Positions 1-5,989 of a DNA stretch of 7,287 nucleotides are shown piece after piece. Location of the stretch: assembly GCA_002256705.1 (NCBI GenBank), contig NQJI01000127.1:1-7287 (forward strand), in the 5' to 3' direction. This DNA is from Methylococcaceae bacterium NSM2-1 (GTDB lineage Bacteria; Pseudomonadota; Gammaproteobacteria; Methylococcales; Methylomonadaceae). Each line of letters starts with the position of its first letter. Position 1 is the first letter of the stretch. The notes beneath the pieces were generated by a model. The model did not search any database and had not been told where the DNA came from. It saw only the letters and a program-made list of their open reading frames with translations. The translations under genes were made by a program, and so were the position numbers.

Positions 1-490
1 GCTGGTGATGGGTGATGCGTTGGCGGTGTCATTACTTGAAGCAAGGGGTTTTACGCGTGACGATTTTGCCTTGTCTCATCCCGGCGGTAGTTTAGGCAGA
101 AGGCTATTATTGAGGGTAAGCGATATTATGCATGTCGGCAATGATATACCCTCAGTTCCTGAGTCTGCGTTTATCAGCCATGCTTTACTGGAAATGACTG
201 AGAAAAAGTTGGGCATGACCGCTATAGTCGATGCCGGCAATCGGGTAATCGGCATTTTTACCGATGGAGATTTACGGCGTACACTGGCGAAAAATCTCGA
301 TATTCAAAATACCGCTATCAGCGCGGTAATGACGCCTCAGTGTGCGGTTATTTCTGAGGATATTCTTGCCGCTGAGGCCATGCAGATTATGGAACAAAAA
401 AAAATTAATGCCTTGATCGTCGTTGATGAACAACGGCTTGCGATAGGCGCTTTGAATATGCATGATTTAATACGGGCGGGCATAGTGTGA
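1..490 (+). CDS. kdsD: D-arabinose 5-phosphate isomerase KdsD, C-terminal part
   Basis: KdsD interconverts D-ribulose 5-phosphate and D-arabinose 5-phosphate in the cytoplasm, the first step towards Kdo of the LPS inner core. The reading frame is open to the left edge, so the start lies outside the window. About 162 residues are visible against roughly 328 in E. coli. They begin at the end of the SIS (sugar isomerase) domain: LVMGDALAV is followed by FALSHPGGSLGR, whose His (near codon 25 of the visible part) corresponds to the active-site His193 of E. coli. Two CBS domains follow: VSDIMHVGNDIPSV through GIFTDGDLRRTL, then ISAVMTPQCAVI through LNMHDLIRAGIV. The stop TGA shares its A with the ATG of kdsC, which indicates translational coupling. 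A paralogue such as GutQ is possible by sequence, but the kdsC-lpt context favours KdsD. Confidence 0.95.
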   Translation, partial: LVMGDALAVSLLEARGFTRDDFALSHPGGSLGRRLLLRVSDIMHVGNDIPSVPESAFISHALLEMTEKKLGMTAIVDAGNRVIGIFTDGDLRRTLAKNLDIQNTAISAVMTPQCAVISEDILAAEAMQIMEQKKINALIVVDEQRLAIGALNMHDLIRAGIV

Positions 491-1038
491 TGAAAGAGAA
501 ATCGCAGACCTCCTTGATAAAAGCTGTGGAAAAAGCCAAAAAACTTAAATTATTGATTTTGGATGTGGATGGTGTTTTAACCGATGGCAAGCTTTTTTTC
601 GATAACCAGGGTAACGAATACAAATCTTTTCATGCCCGTGATGGTCATGGTATCAAGCTTTTACGTCAAACAGGTGTTGAGGTCGCCGTTATTTCCGGAC
701 GAAAATCAAACTCGGTAGCACTACGCATGAAAAATCTGGGTGTCGAGCATGTTTATCAGGGACATGAAAATAAACAGGCTGCTTTTAATGAGATCATTGA
801 GAAAATGGGCATCATGCCGGAACAGGCGGCACATGTTGGTGACGACTTGCTGGATTTGCCTATCATGACAAGAGTCGGTTTTGCTATTGCCGTTTCTGAT
901 GCAAACTTTGCCGTCAAACAACGAGCCGACTGGTGTACAACGTTGTCTGGGGGACACGGGGCGGTGCGAGAAGTATGCGATTTTATTATGCAGGCACAGG
1001 GACGCTTTGACGAAGTCTTGAACGCTTACTTAAAATGA
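490..1038 (+). CDS. kdsC: 3-deoxy-D-manno-octulosonate 8-phosphate phosphatase KdsC
   Basis: KdsC hydrolyses Kdo-8-phosphate to Kdo and phosphate, a step in making the LPS inner core. The 182-residue protein is close to the 188 of E. coli and has the small cap-less HAD fold. Visible HAD motifs are LDVDGVLTDG (nucleophile Asp25, acid/base Asp27), ISGR (Ser69), the Lys of NKQ (Lys95) and GDDLLDLP (Asp118, Asp119, Asp122, metal binding). The C-terminal GGHGAVREVCDFIM matches the tail conserved in the KdsC tetramer. I chose ATG 490, which overlaps the kdsD stop as TGATG. An in-frame GTG at 487 is immediately upstream and would add only one residue. The stop overlaps the lptC start by four bases (ATGA). 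Confidence 0.97.
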   Translation: MKEKSQTSLIKAVEKAKKLKLLILDVDGVLTDGKLFFDNQGNEYKSFHARDGHGIKLLRQTGVEVAVISGRKSNSVALRMKNLGVEHVYQGHENKQAAFNEIIEKMGIMPEQAAHVGDDLLDLPIMTRVGFAIAVSDANFAVKQRADWCTTLSGGHGAVREVCDFIMQAQGRFDEVLNAYLK

Positions 1039-1604
1039 GTCTAAGAGAAAATAAGATATATCTGTACTTGACCGTTATCGCCTTAATTAGTTGGTGGTTG
1101 GTAAAGTTGACGGGTGTTGATGAGATTTATCATGGCCAGGTTCCTGCTGCACATAGCCCGGATTATTTCAGTAAAGGCTATACAAAATGGGAAATGAATG
1201 AGCTCGGCAGGGTAAAAAACAAATTGCTTGCTGATAAAATGACTCATTACAGCGATGATGGCACCACCCACATGTTAAATCCGATTATGTTTTTTCATAA
1301 TGAAAAAAAGCCGCCGTGGGTCGTTAAATCAGGGACCGGCATTCTGTCTGGTGACGGTAAGGATCTATTTTTAAATGGCAAGGTTACAATTGACAGAGAA
1401 AAGGCCGAGGGTGTCACTCAACTTACAATCAATACCAGCATGTTAAAAGTAAAACCGGAAACCAGTTATGCAGAAACCAGTGAGTGGGCAGAGTTGATCA
1501 GTCCGCCAAACAAGACAACAGGAATAGGAATGAAACTGACCTTTGTTGAGCCAATTCATCTGCAGTTACTCGCTAATGTGAAGGGGAAATATGAAACAAA
1601 ATAA
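1035..1604 (+). CDS. lptC: LPS export system protein LptC
   Basis: LptC is the bitopic inner-membrane protein that takes LPS from the LptB2FG transporter and passes it to periplasmic LptA. The 189-residue length matches E. coli (191). A short N-terminal stretch is followed by one hydrophobic segment at about residues 8-26 (IYLYLTVIALISWWLVKL), the membrane anchor. The rest is a periplasmic beta-rich LptC domain with the family pattern HSPDYFSKGYTKWEMNELG, then KMTHYSDDGTTHMLNPIM, PPWVVKSGTGILS and DLFLNGKVTI. No good Shine-Dalgarno is seen before ATG 1035. The start overlaps the kdsC stop as ATGA, so translation is probably coupled. The 3' end overlaps lptA by 14 bases. Confidence 0.95.
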   Translation: MSLRENKIYLYLTVIALISWWLVKLTGVDEIYHGQVPAAHSPDYFSKGYTKWEMNELGRVKNKLLADKMTHYSDDGTTHMLNPIMFFHNEKKPPWVVKSGTGILSGDGKDLFLNGKVTIDREKAEGVTQLTINTSMLKVKPETSYAETSEWAELISPPNKTTGIGMKLTFVEPIHLQLLANVKGKYETK

Positions 1605-2148
1605 AAAACCGGCAGTCTTTTACTGTTGTGCATTACTATTGGGACTCATGAGTTTCAGGTTGTGTGCTTTGGAAAGTGATTCTGAACAACCGATAACCAT
1701 TGATTCAAATACGGCCACTTATGATGATGTAACAGCCACCAGCATTTATACGGGGAATGTCATCTCGATTCAGGGCAGTATCCGGGTCAATTCAGATAAG
1801 TTGGTAGTTTATTTTGTTGACGGTGATGCTGAGAAATTGGTGTTTACAGGTAATAAGGCAAAATTCAAACAAACACCTAGCGAAGGCGCTGAAGATATAA
1901 CAGGTGAAGCGTTGACAGGCGAGTTTTATCCTAAAAAGAACCTGTTAATTCTGATAAATGATGCTACCGTTTGGCAAGGTAATGCCACTTATTCCAGTAA
2001 TTTGATTGAGTATGATATTAAAACATCACTGGTTAAAGCGGGAGAAAAATCAACCGATTCCAAACGTGTACATGTCATATTGAAACCGAAAGCCAAAGAG
2101 CAACAACCAATGTCAGAAAAATCGACTCTGAAGGACACGAAAAAATGA
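1591..2148 (+). CDS. lptA: LPS transport periplasmic protein LptA
   Basis: LptA is the periplasmic beta-jellyroll protein that polymerises into the bridge carrying LPS from LptC to LptD at the outer membrane. The 185-residue precursor matches E. coli (185). It opens with a typical signal peptide: KQNKK, then a hydrophobic core (AVFYCCALLLGLM), with likely cleavage after Ala26 (LCA before LESDSEQP). The OstA/LptA domain follows: PITIDSNTATYDD, then SIYTGNVISIQGSIRVNSDKLVVYF, then EALTGEFYPKKNLLILINDATVWQGNATYSSNLIEYDI. The C-terminus is Lys-rich and low-complexity (KPKAKEQQPMSEK...DTKK). A strong Shine-Dalgarno, AAGGGG at 1581-1586 inside the end of lptC, sits five bases before ATG 1591 and fixes the start. 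Confidence 0.95.
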   Translation: MKQNKKPAVFYCCALLLGLMSFRLCALESDSEQPITIDSNTATYDDVTATSIYTGNVISIQGSIRVNSDKLVVYFVDGDAEKLVFTGNKAKFKQTPSEGAEDITGEALTGEFYPKKNLLILINDATVWQGNATYSSNLIEYDIKTSLVKAGEKSTDSKRVHVILKPKAKEQQPMSEKSTLKDTKK

Positions 2149-2156
2149 AAACACAC

Positions 2157-2237
2157 AAGGTACAAGATACAAGATACAAACGTAAGAACATTACATTGCA
2201 ATGCCTGTACCTTTTTCTTTTATCTTTTACTTTTTAA
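2157..2237 (+). repeat. Degenerate heptamer inverted-repeat element between lptA and lptB
   Basis: The lptA-lptB gap is built from 7-base units. The left arm has three tandem units from 2159: GGTACAA, then GATACAA twice (to 2179). The right arm keeps a 7-base rhythm on the complementary pattern: CCTGTA at 2204, CCTTTTT at 2210, CTTTTAT at 2217, CTTTTAC at 2224 and TTTTTAA at 2231, ending one base before the lptB ATG. The exact inverted match is AAGGTACA (2157-2164) against TGTACCTT (2206-2213). Related TACAAGG units occur before rapZ (4892-4926), and a looser relative follows rapZ (5793-5827), so this appears to be one copy of a dispersed intergenic family. It leaves lptB without a recognisable Shine-Dalgarno. 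Confidence 0.7.
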
Positions 2238-2238
2238 A

Positions 2239-2965
2239 ATGGCCATACTAGCAGCAAACCAGCTGATTAAAACCTACAATAAACGTAATGTGGTAGACGG
2301 TGTGTCATTGCATGTTAATACCCAAGAGGTCGTTGGCTTATTGGGGCCTAATGGCGCAGGAAAAACGACCAGTTTTTACATGATGGTTGGCCTGATTAAA
2401 GCCGATGAAGGCAAGATTACACTCGATTCACAGGACATTACCCATTATCCCATGCATTTAAGGGCTGCACACGGTATCGGTTATTTACCACAGGAACCTT
2501 CGGTTTTTCGAAAATTAAGTGTTGCGGATAATTTACGAGCCGTTTTGCAAATTCGTTCTGATTTAACATCAGGACAAGGCAGAACTAATCATTGAGGAAT
2601 TATTACAGGAGTTTCATATTACGCATCTGCGTGACCAAATTGCCTTGAGCCTGTCGGGTGGTGAACGTCGGCGTGTTGAGATTGCCAGAGCATTAGCGAC
2701 CGATCCTCAATTCATATTACTGGATGAACCTTTTGCTGGTGTTGATCCAATATCGGTAGAAGATATTAAAAAAATTATTGAGCATTTGAAAGATCGCGGA
2801 ATTGGCGTATTAATTACCGAGCATAATGTCAGAGAAACACTAGGAATTTGTGACCGTGCGTATATACTTAATGAAGGCAAGGTGATCGCAGAAGGTGATG
2901 CGGAAACCATCGTTGCCAATGAGGAAGTGCGTAAAGTTTATTTAGGTAATAACTTTAGCCTTTAA
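2239..2965 (+). pseudogene. lptB: LPS export ABC transporter ATP-binding protein LptB, interrupted by a +1 frameshift
   Basis: LptB is the cytoplasmic ATPase dimer that powers LPS extraction by LptFG. As given, the gene is split. Frame 1 runs from ATG 2239 to TGA 2593-2595, while the rest ([19 protein letters not shown] onward) is in frame 2 up to TAA 2963-2965. Frame 2 is closed by TAA at 2564-2566, so the shift lies between 2567 and 2592. Dropping one base of the GG at 2578-2579 joins TSGQ to AELIIEELL and gives 241 residues, the E. coli length. In that reconstruction Walker A is GPNGAGKT (36-43, Lys42), the Q-loop is Gln85, the signature is LSGGE (138-142), Walker B is FILLDEP (Glu163) and the switch His is His195, all at E. 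coli numbering. Every functional motif is intact, so a sequencing or assembly error is more likely than real decay of an essential gene. No Shine-Dalgarno precedes the ATG. Confidence 0.9.
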
Positions 2966-2966
2966 T

Positions 2967-3082
2967 GTAGGGGTAACCCTTGGGGTTGCCCAAATAAACA
3001 CGATATTTATTGCGAACGATGAACATGTTCCAGTATGGTTGTCTTAACCAAAAACAGGGTAACCACAAGGGATTACCCCTAC
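2967..3082. repeat. REP-doublet or MITE-like inverted-repeat element between lptB and rpoN
   Basis: Two arms of 25 and 26 bases (2967-2991 and 3057-3082) are inverted copies of each other, differing by one indel and two substitutions. Both outer ends read GTAGGGGTAA. Each arm is also a hairpin by itself. The left has GGGTAACCC (2971-2979) against GGGTTGCCC (2983-2991): nine pairs, one of them G-T, around a 3-base loop. The right has GGGTAACC against GG-ATTACCC with a single bulged A. The 65-base middle contains no coding sequence but holds the perfect palindrome GAACATGTTC (3021-3030). The element begins one base after the lptB stop and ends 16 bases before the rpoN ATG. No clear target-site duplication is visible. 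It has no transposase and would be a non-autonomous element. Confidence 0.8.
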
Positions 3083-3098
3083 TGAAAATTGTGAGCGA

Positions 3099-4544
3099 AT
3101 GAAACAATCTTTACATCTTCGGCTAGGCCAACAATTAACCATGACGCCGCAATTGCAGCAGGCGATCAAGTTGTTGCAGATGTCGACATTAGATTTACAG
3201 CAGGAAATCCAGCAGGCTCTTGAGTCTAATATAATGCTGGAAATTAATGATGAAGAAAGCGGTCCGCGGGAAGCAGCTACTGCATCCGAAAAAAAGACTG
3301 AAAACTCGGATTTGATCACCAGCGAAGGCTCACAAACAAATATACCGGATGAATTGCCCATCGATTCTTCATGGGAAGATATTTATGAGAGCGCTTTGGC
3401 CTCGGGTGCTAATAACCCCGAGACTGTTGAATTTGAATCCCAGCGGAGTAACGCATCAACATTGCTGGATCACTTGCTATGGCAGCTGGAATTGACCCCA
3501 TTTTCAGAGCGGGATCATGCGATTGCCATGGCAATAATTGATTCCATTAATGAAGACGGTTATCTGTGCAGCACTCCTGAGGACATTTTTCAGGGTCTGC
3601 AGGGTCAATTTGACGATCTCGATTTTGATGAAGTTATCGCCGTGTTGCATAGAGTACAACAGTTTGATCCTCCAGGTGTCGCAGCTATTGATTTAAGTGA
3701 TTGCTTAAGATTGCAGTTACAGCAATTGCCCGAAACAACACCTTATCGAGAGGAGGCGCTGGTCATAGTTACTCGACATCTGAAGCTGTTGGCCACTCAT
3801 GAGCAAGCAAAGCTCATACGCAAACTTGAGGTGACCGAGCATCAATTGGATGAGATAGTCACGTTAATCAGAACCTTGGATCCCAAGCCGGGCGCGAAAA
3901 TACAAGAGTCAGATTCAGAATACGTTATTCCCGATGTTTATGTGACTAAACAAAACGATCAATGGCAAGTGGACCTGAATCCGGACATAGCACCTAAATT
4001 GCGTATAAATCCGTTTTATTCAGCACTGATTAAAAGGGCGGATAACAGTAAAGATAATGTTTGTATGAAAGACCACTTACAGGAAGCAAAATGGTTTATC
4101 AAAAATCTTTACAACCGTAACGACACATTATTACGCGTTGCCCGATGTATCGTTGAAAAGCAAACCGGGTTTCTTGAACATGGGTCCATTGCCATGAAAC
4201 CCATGGTATTGAGAGATATTGCCGAAGAACTGGAATTACACGAGTCAACCATTTCCAGAGTGACAACGCAAAAATATATGCATACCCCGAATGGTATAAT
4301 TGAATTCAAATATTTCTTTTCCAGTCATGTTTCAACTGAAGGAGGTGGCGAATGTTCATCCACCGCCATCAGAGCTTTTATTAAAGAATTAATCGACAAT
4401 GAAAATCAAGCAAGACCGTTAAGTGATAAAAAAATTGCCGCTTTTTTACAAGCAAAGGGCATCAATGTTGCCAGAAGAACTATTGCCAAGTATCGTGAAG
4501 CAATGCTTATTTCATCATCTAGTCAGCGAAAGCGTATTCTGTAG
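3099..4544 (+). CDS. rpoN: RNA polymerase sigma-54 factor RpoN
   Basis: RpoN directs RNA polymerase to -24/-12 promoters and needs AAA+ activators for open-complex formation. The 481-residue protein is close to the 477 of E. coli. Region I is the Gln/Leu-rich N-terminus (LRLGQQLTMTPQLQQAIKLLQMSTLDLQQEIQQALESN, about residues 7-45), the activator-response domain. An acidic, variable Region II follows (about 50-115), then the core-binding domain. The helix-turn-helix is at about 369-390 (MVLRDIAEELELHESTISRV), followed by the conserved YMHTPNGIIEFKYFFSSHV. The RpoN box, ARRTIAKYRE, is at 458-467 and contacts the -24 element. ATG 3099 matches the E. coli N-terminus exactly (MKQ.L.LRL.QQL). Only a weak GAG lies before it. 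The preceding repeat element separates it from lptB, so it may depend on its own promoter. Confidence 0.98.
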   Translation: MKQSLHLRLGQQLTMTPQLQQAIKLLQMSTLDLQQEIQQALESNIMLEINDEESGPREAATASEKKTENSDLITSEGSQTNIPDELPIDSSWEDIYESALASGANNPETVEFESQRSNASTLLDHLLWQLELTPFSERDHAIAMAIIDSINEDGYLCSTPEDIFQGLQGQFDDLDFDEVIAVLHRVQQFDPPGVAAIDLSDCLRLQLQQLPETTPYREEALVIVTRHLKLLATHEQAKLIRKLEVTEHQLDEIVTLIRTLDPKPGAKIQESDSEYVIPDVYVTKQNDQWQVDLNPDIAPKLRINPFYSALIKRADNSKDNVCMKDHLQEAKWFIKNLYNRNDTLLRVARCIVEKQTGFLEHGSIAMKPMVLRDIAEELELHESTISRVTTQKYMHTPNGIIEFKYFFSSHVSTEGGGECSSTAIRAFIKELIDNENQARPLSDKKIAAFLQAKGINVARRTIAKYREAMLISSSSQRKRIL

Positions 4545-4594
4545 CATCAGCAGATAATACAACCCAACCATTTACCATTAAAGGAGTTTATTCC

Positions 4595-4885
4595 ATGCAA
4601 GTTATCATAACAGGCCTTCACCTTGAAGTAACCGATGCTTTAAGAGCACATATAGATGCAAAATTTGAAAAATTAGCCCGTCATTTTGACAATGTTACTG
4701 ATGTACACGTTATTTTAAGCGTAGAAAAATTAGTTCAAAAAGCAGAAGCAACCCTGCAGCTAAGTGGAGCAAAATTATTTGCCGAAGATCATCAGGAAGA
4801 TATGTACGCAGCCATTGATGCGATGGTAGACAAGTTGGAACGTCAAATTTCCAAACATAAAGAAAAAACCGGAAGTCATAGGTAA
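4595..4885 (+). CDS. hpf: Ribosome hibernation promoting factor HPF (short form)
   Basis: This is the HPF/RaiA-family protein that binds the 30S decoding region during slow growth and promotes inactive 100S ribosome dimers. Its 96 residues match the short gammaproteobacterial HPF (95 in E. coli), without the dimerisation tail of long HPF. The beta-alpha-beta-beta-beta-alpha pattern is visible: MQVIITGLHLEVTDALRAHIDAKFEKLARHF, then VHVILSVEKLVQKAEATLQL, then the conserved DMYAAIDAMVDKLERQISKHKEK. A good Shine-Dalgarno, AAGGAG at 4581-4586, lies eight bases before ATG 4595. It follows rpoN by 50 bases, the usual position (formerly the 'sigma-54 modulation protein'), and is probably co-transcribed with it. 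YfiA/RaiA is an alternative family label, but length and context favour HPF. Confidence 0.95.
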   Translation: MQVIITGLHLEVTDALRAHIDAKFEKLARHFDNVTDVHVILSVEKLVQKAEATLQLSGAKLFAEDHQEDMYAAIDAMVDKLERQISKHKEKTGSHR

Positions 4886-4891
4886 AATGGC

Positions 4892-4926
4892 TACAAGGTA
4901 CAAGGTTTAATAAGGACCTTGTACCT
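4892..4926 (+). repeat. TACAAGG inverted-repeat hairpin in the hpf-rapZ spacer
   Basis: Two tandem TACAAGG units (4892-4898, 4899-4905) face an inverted copy. AGGTACAAGGT (4896-4906) pairs perfectly over 11 bases with ACCTTGTACCT (4916-4926) around the 9-base loop TTAATAAGG. The element begins seven bases after the hpf stop and ends six bases before the rapZ ATG, filling most of the 47-base gap. The only Shine-Dalgarno-like AAGG (4912-4915) lies in the apical loop, 17 bases from the ATG in the linear sequence. There is no following U-tract, so it does not look like an intrinsic terminator. It is related to the heptamer element before lptB. Confidence 0.8.
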
Positions 4927-4932
4927 ACATTT

Positions 4933-5790
4933 ATGAAACTATTAATTGTCAGTGCCCTGTCTGGTTCAGGTAAAAGTATCGCCTTGGATACCTTGGAAGA
5001 TTGCGGTTATTATTGTATTGATAATCTTCCTGTGACCCTGTTGGAAGATTTTATTAATCATGTCATGCTGGAGGATCAGAAAACTTATGCAAAAACAGCC
5101 ATTGGCATTGATGCCAGAAATCAGTGTGAAAGTCTGGCCAATTTTTCCGAAAGCTTGAAATTAATCCGCAGTAAAGGCATTGATTGTGAAATTATTTTTA
5201 TGCAGGCGGAAGAAGCTACATTATTGAAACGTTATAGTGAAACTCGCCGAAGGCATCCGCTGACGGATTACAATATACCGTTAAAGGAAGCACTGAAAAT
5301 TGAAAAGGAAATGCTCACACCGATTGCCAAACATGCGAATGTCGTCATAGATACCAGCCGAACTCATTACCATCAGTTGCGTGAACTTATCAGAGATCAG
5401 ATAGGTGAACGCGATTTCAGACATATCTCTTTGCAATTCCAGTCATTTGGATTTAAACATGGCGTTCCATTAGATGCCGATTTTGTTTTTGATGCGCGAA
5501 GTCTGCCAAATCCTTACTGGATTCCAGAATTGCGGGCTTTGACGGGAAAAGATCAGCCGGTAATGGATTTTCTTAAAGAACAACCCTTGGTAGCTGAGTT
5601 TTTTCAGGATATAACCGGTTTTCTTGAACGATGGATACCCCGCTTTGAAGCTGAAGGGCGTAGCTATTTGACCGTTGCGATAGGCTGCACAGGCGGGCAA
5701 CATCGCTCTGTTTATCTGGTTGACTCATTGATCAAACACTTTAAGAGTCCCTTCGTCAATGTGATTGTCCGGCACCGGGAATTACATTAA
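4933..5790 (+). CDS. rapZ: RNase adapter / nucleotide-binding protein RapZ
   Basis: RapZ (formerly YhbJ/YvcJ family) in E. coli binds the GlmZ small RNA and hands it to RNase E, adjusting GlmS and hence amino-sugar supply for the cell envelope. The 285-residue protein matches E. coli (284). The N-terminal P-loop is LSGSGKS (Walker A, residues 9-15), followed by LEDCGYYCIDNLPVTLL. A DTSRT motif lies near residue 140 and SLQFQSFGFKHGVPLDADFVFDARSLPNPYW leads into the C-terminal domain with GCTGGQHRSVY (251-261). ATG 4933 aligns with the family start. No well-spaced Shine-Dalgarno is present. The C-terminus stops at RHRELH, short of the basic tail of E. coli RapZ. Its place after rpoN-hpf is typical, but ptsN is missing between them. 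Confidence 0.96.
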   Translation: MKLLIVSALSGSGKSIALDTLEDCGYYCIDNLPVTLLEDFINHVMLEDQKTYAKTAIGIDARNQCESLANFSESLKLIRSKGIDCEIIFMQAEEATLLKRYSETRRRHPLTDYNIPLKEALKIEKEMLTPIAKHANVVIDTSRTHYHQLRELIRDQIGERDFRHISLQFQSFGFKHGVPLDADFVFDARSLPNPYWIPELRALTGKDQPVMDFLKEQPLVAEFFQDITGFLERWIPRFEAEGRSYLTVAIGCTGGQHRSVYLVDSLIKHFKSPFVNVIVRHRELH

Positions 5791-5792
5791 AG

Positions 5793-5827
5793 GCACAAGG
5801 CTAAAGGGGCGGTTTTAAGCCTTGTGC
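5793..5827 (+). terminator. Hairpin just after rapZ, possible operon end or repeat-family member
   Basis: GCACAAGGCT (5793-5802) pairs perfectly over 10 bases with AGCCTTGTGC (5818-5827). With one bulged A (5817) the stem extends by AAA (5803-5805) on TTT (5814-5816). It begins three bases after the rapZ stop. The downstream sequence GTTTCACCTTTATGTTTG is T-rich but has no continuous U-tract, so intrinsic termination is plausible, not clear. The CAAGG core and the position close to a stop codon resemble the elements before rapZ and lptB, so it may be a variant of the same family. Confidence 0.45.
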
Positions 5828-5883
5828 GTTTCACCTTTATGTTTGTTTAGCTAACTTAACCTGAGTTCGGAATAAGGCTAGCT

Positions 5884-5908
5884 CAAAGCAAAGCAAAGCA
5901 AAGCAAAG
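5884..5908. repeat. Pentanucleotide tandem repeat (CAAAG)5
   Basis: Five perfect head-to-tail copies of CAAAG occupy exactly 25 bases, followed by GAAGAAG. It is a simple-sequence tract in noncoding DNA between convergent genes and the copy number could vary by slippage. It is not positioned to phase-vary any gene seen here. Confidence 0.95.
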
Positions 5909-5989
5909 GAAGAAGATTATCTACCCTAACCGACTTTCCACGCACCCCAGCCAAGCTAAAATTGATTTAAACTGTATAGCCAACGAATT

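Noticed and set aside
487..489. GTG as start of kdsC
   Set aside because: ATG at 490 is the next codon, gives the usual TGATG overlap with the kdsD stop and is the stronger start codon. The GTG would add only one residue.
2607..2965. Independent translation of the C-terminal half of LptB from an internal AGGAG (2607-2611) and the ATT at 2618
   Set aside because: The purine run is explained by the conserved Gln-Glu codons of LptB, ATT is a very rare start, and a half ATPase without Walker A would not be functional alone.
3010..3039. Possible sigma-70 promoter TTGCGA / TATGGT with an 18-base spacer before rpoN
   Set aside because: Each hexamer matches only four of six consensus bases and it lies inside a repeat element. 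Such matches are expected by chance in AT-rich DNA.
3044..3361. Minus-strand open frame of 105 codons over the rpoN start
   Set aside because: It is antisense to conserved Region I of RpoN, partly within the repeat element, Cys/Ser-rich and without a recognisable domain.
5859..5880. Insertion-sequence end suggested by AACCTGAGTTCGGAATAAG
   Set aside because: No inverted partner, target duplication or transposase remnant is visible in the window, so a mobile-element call cannot be supported.
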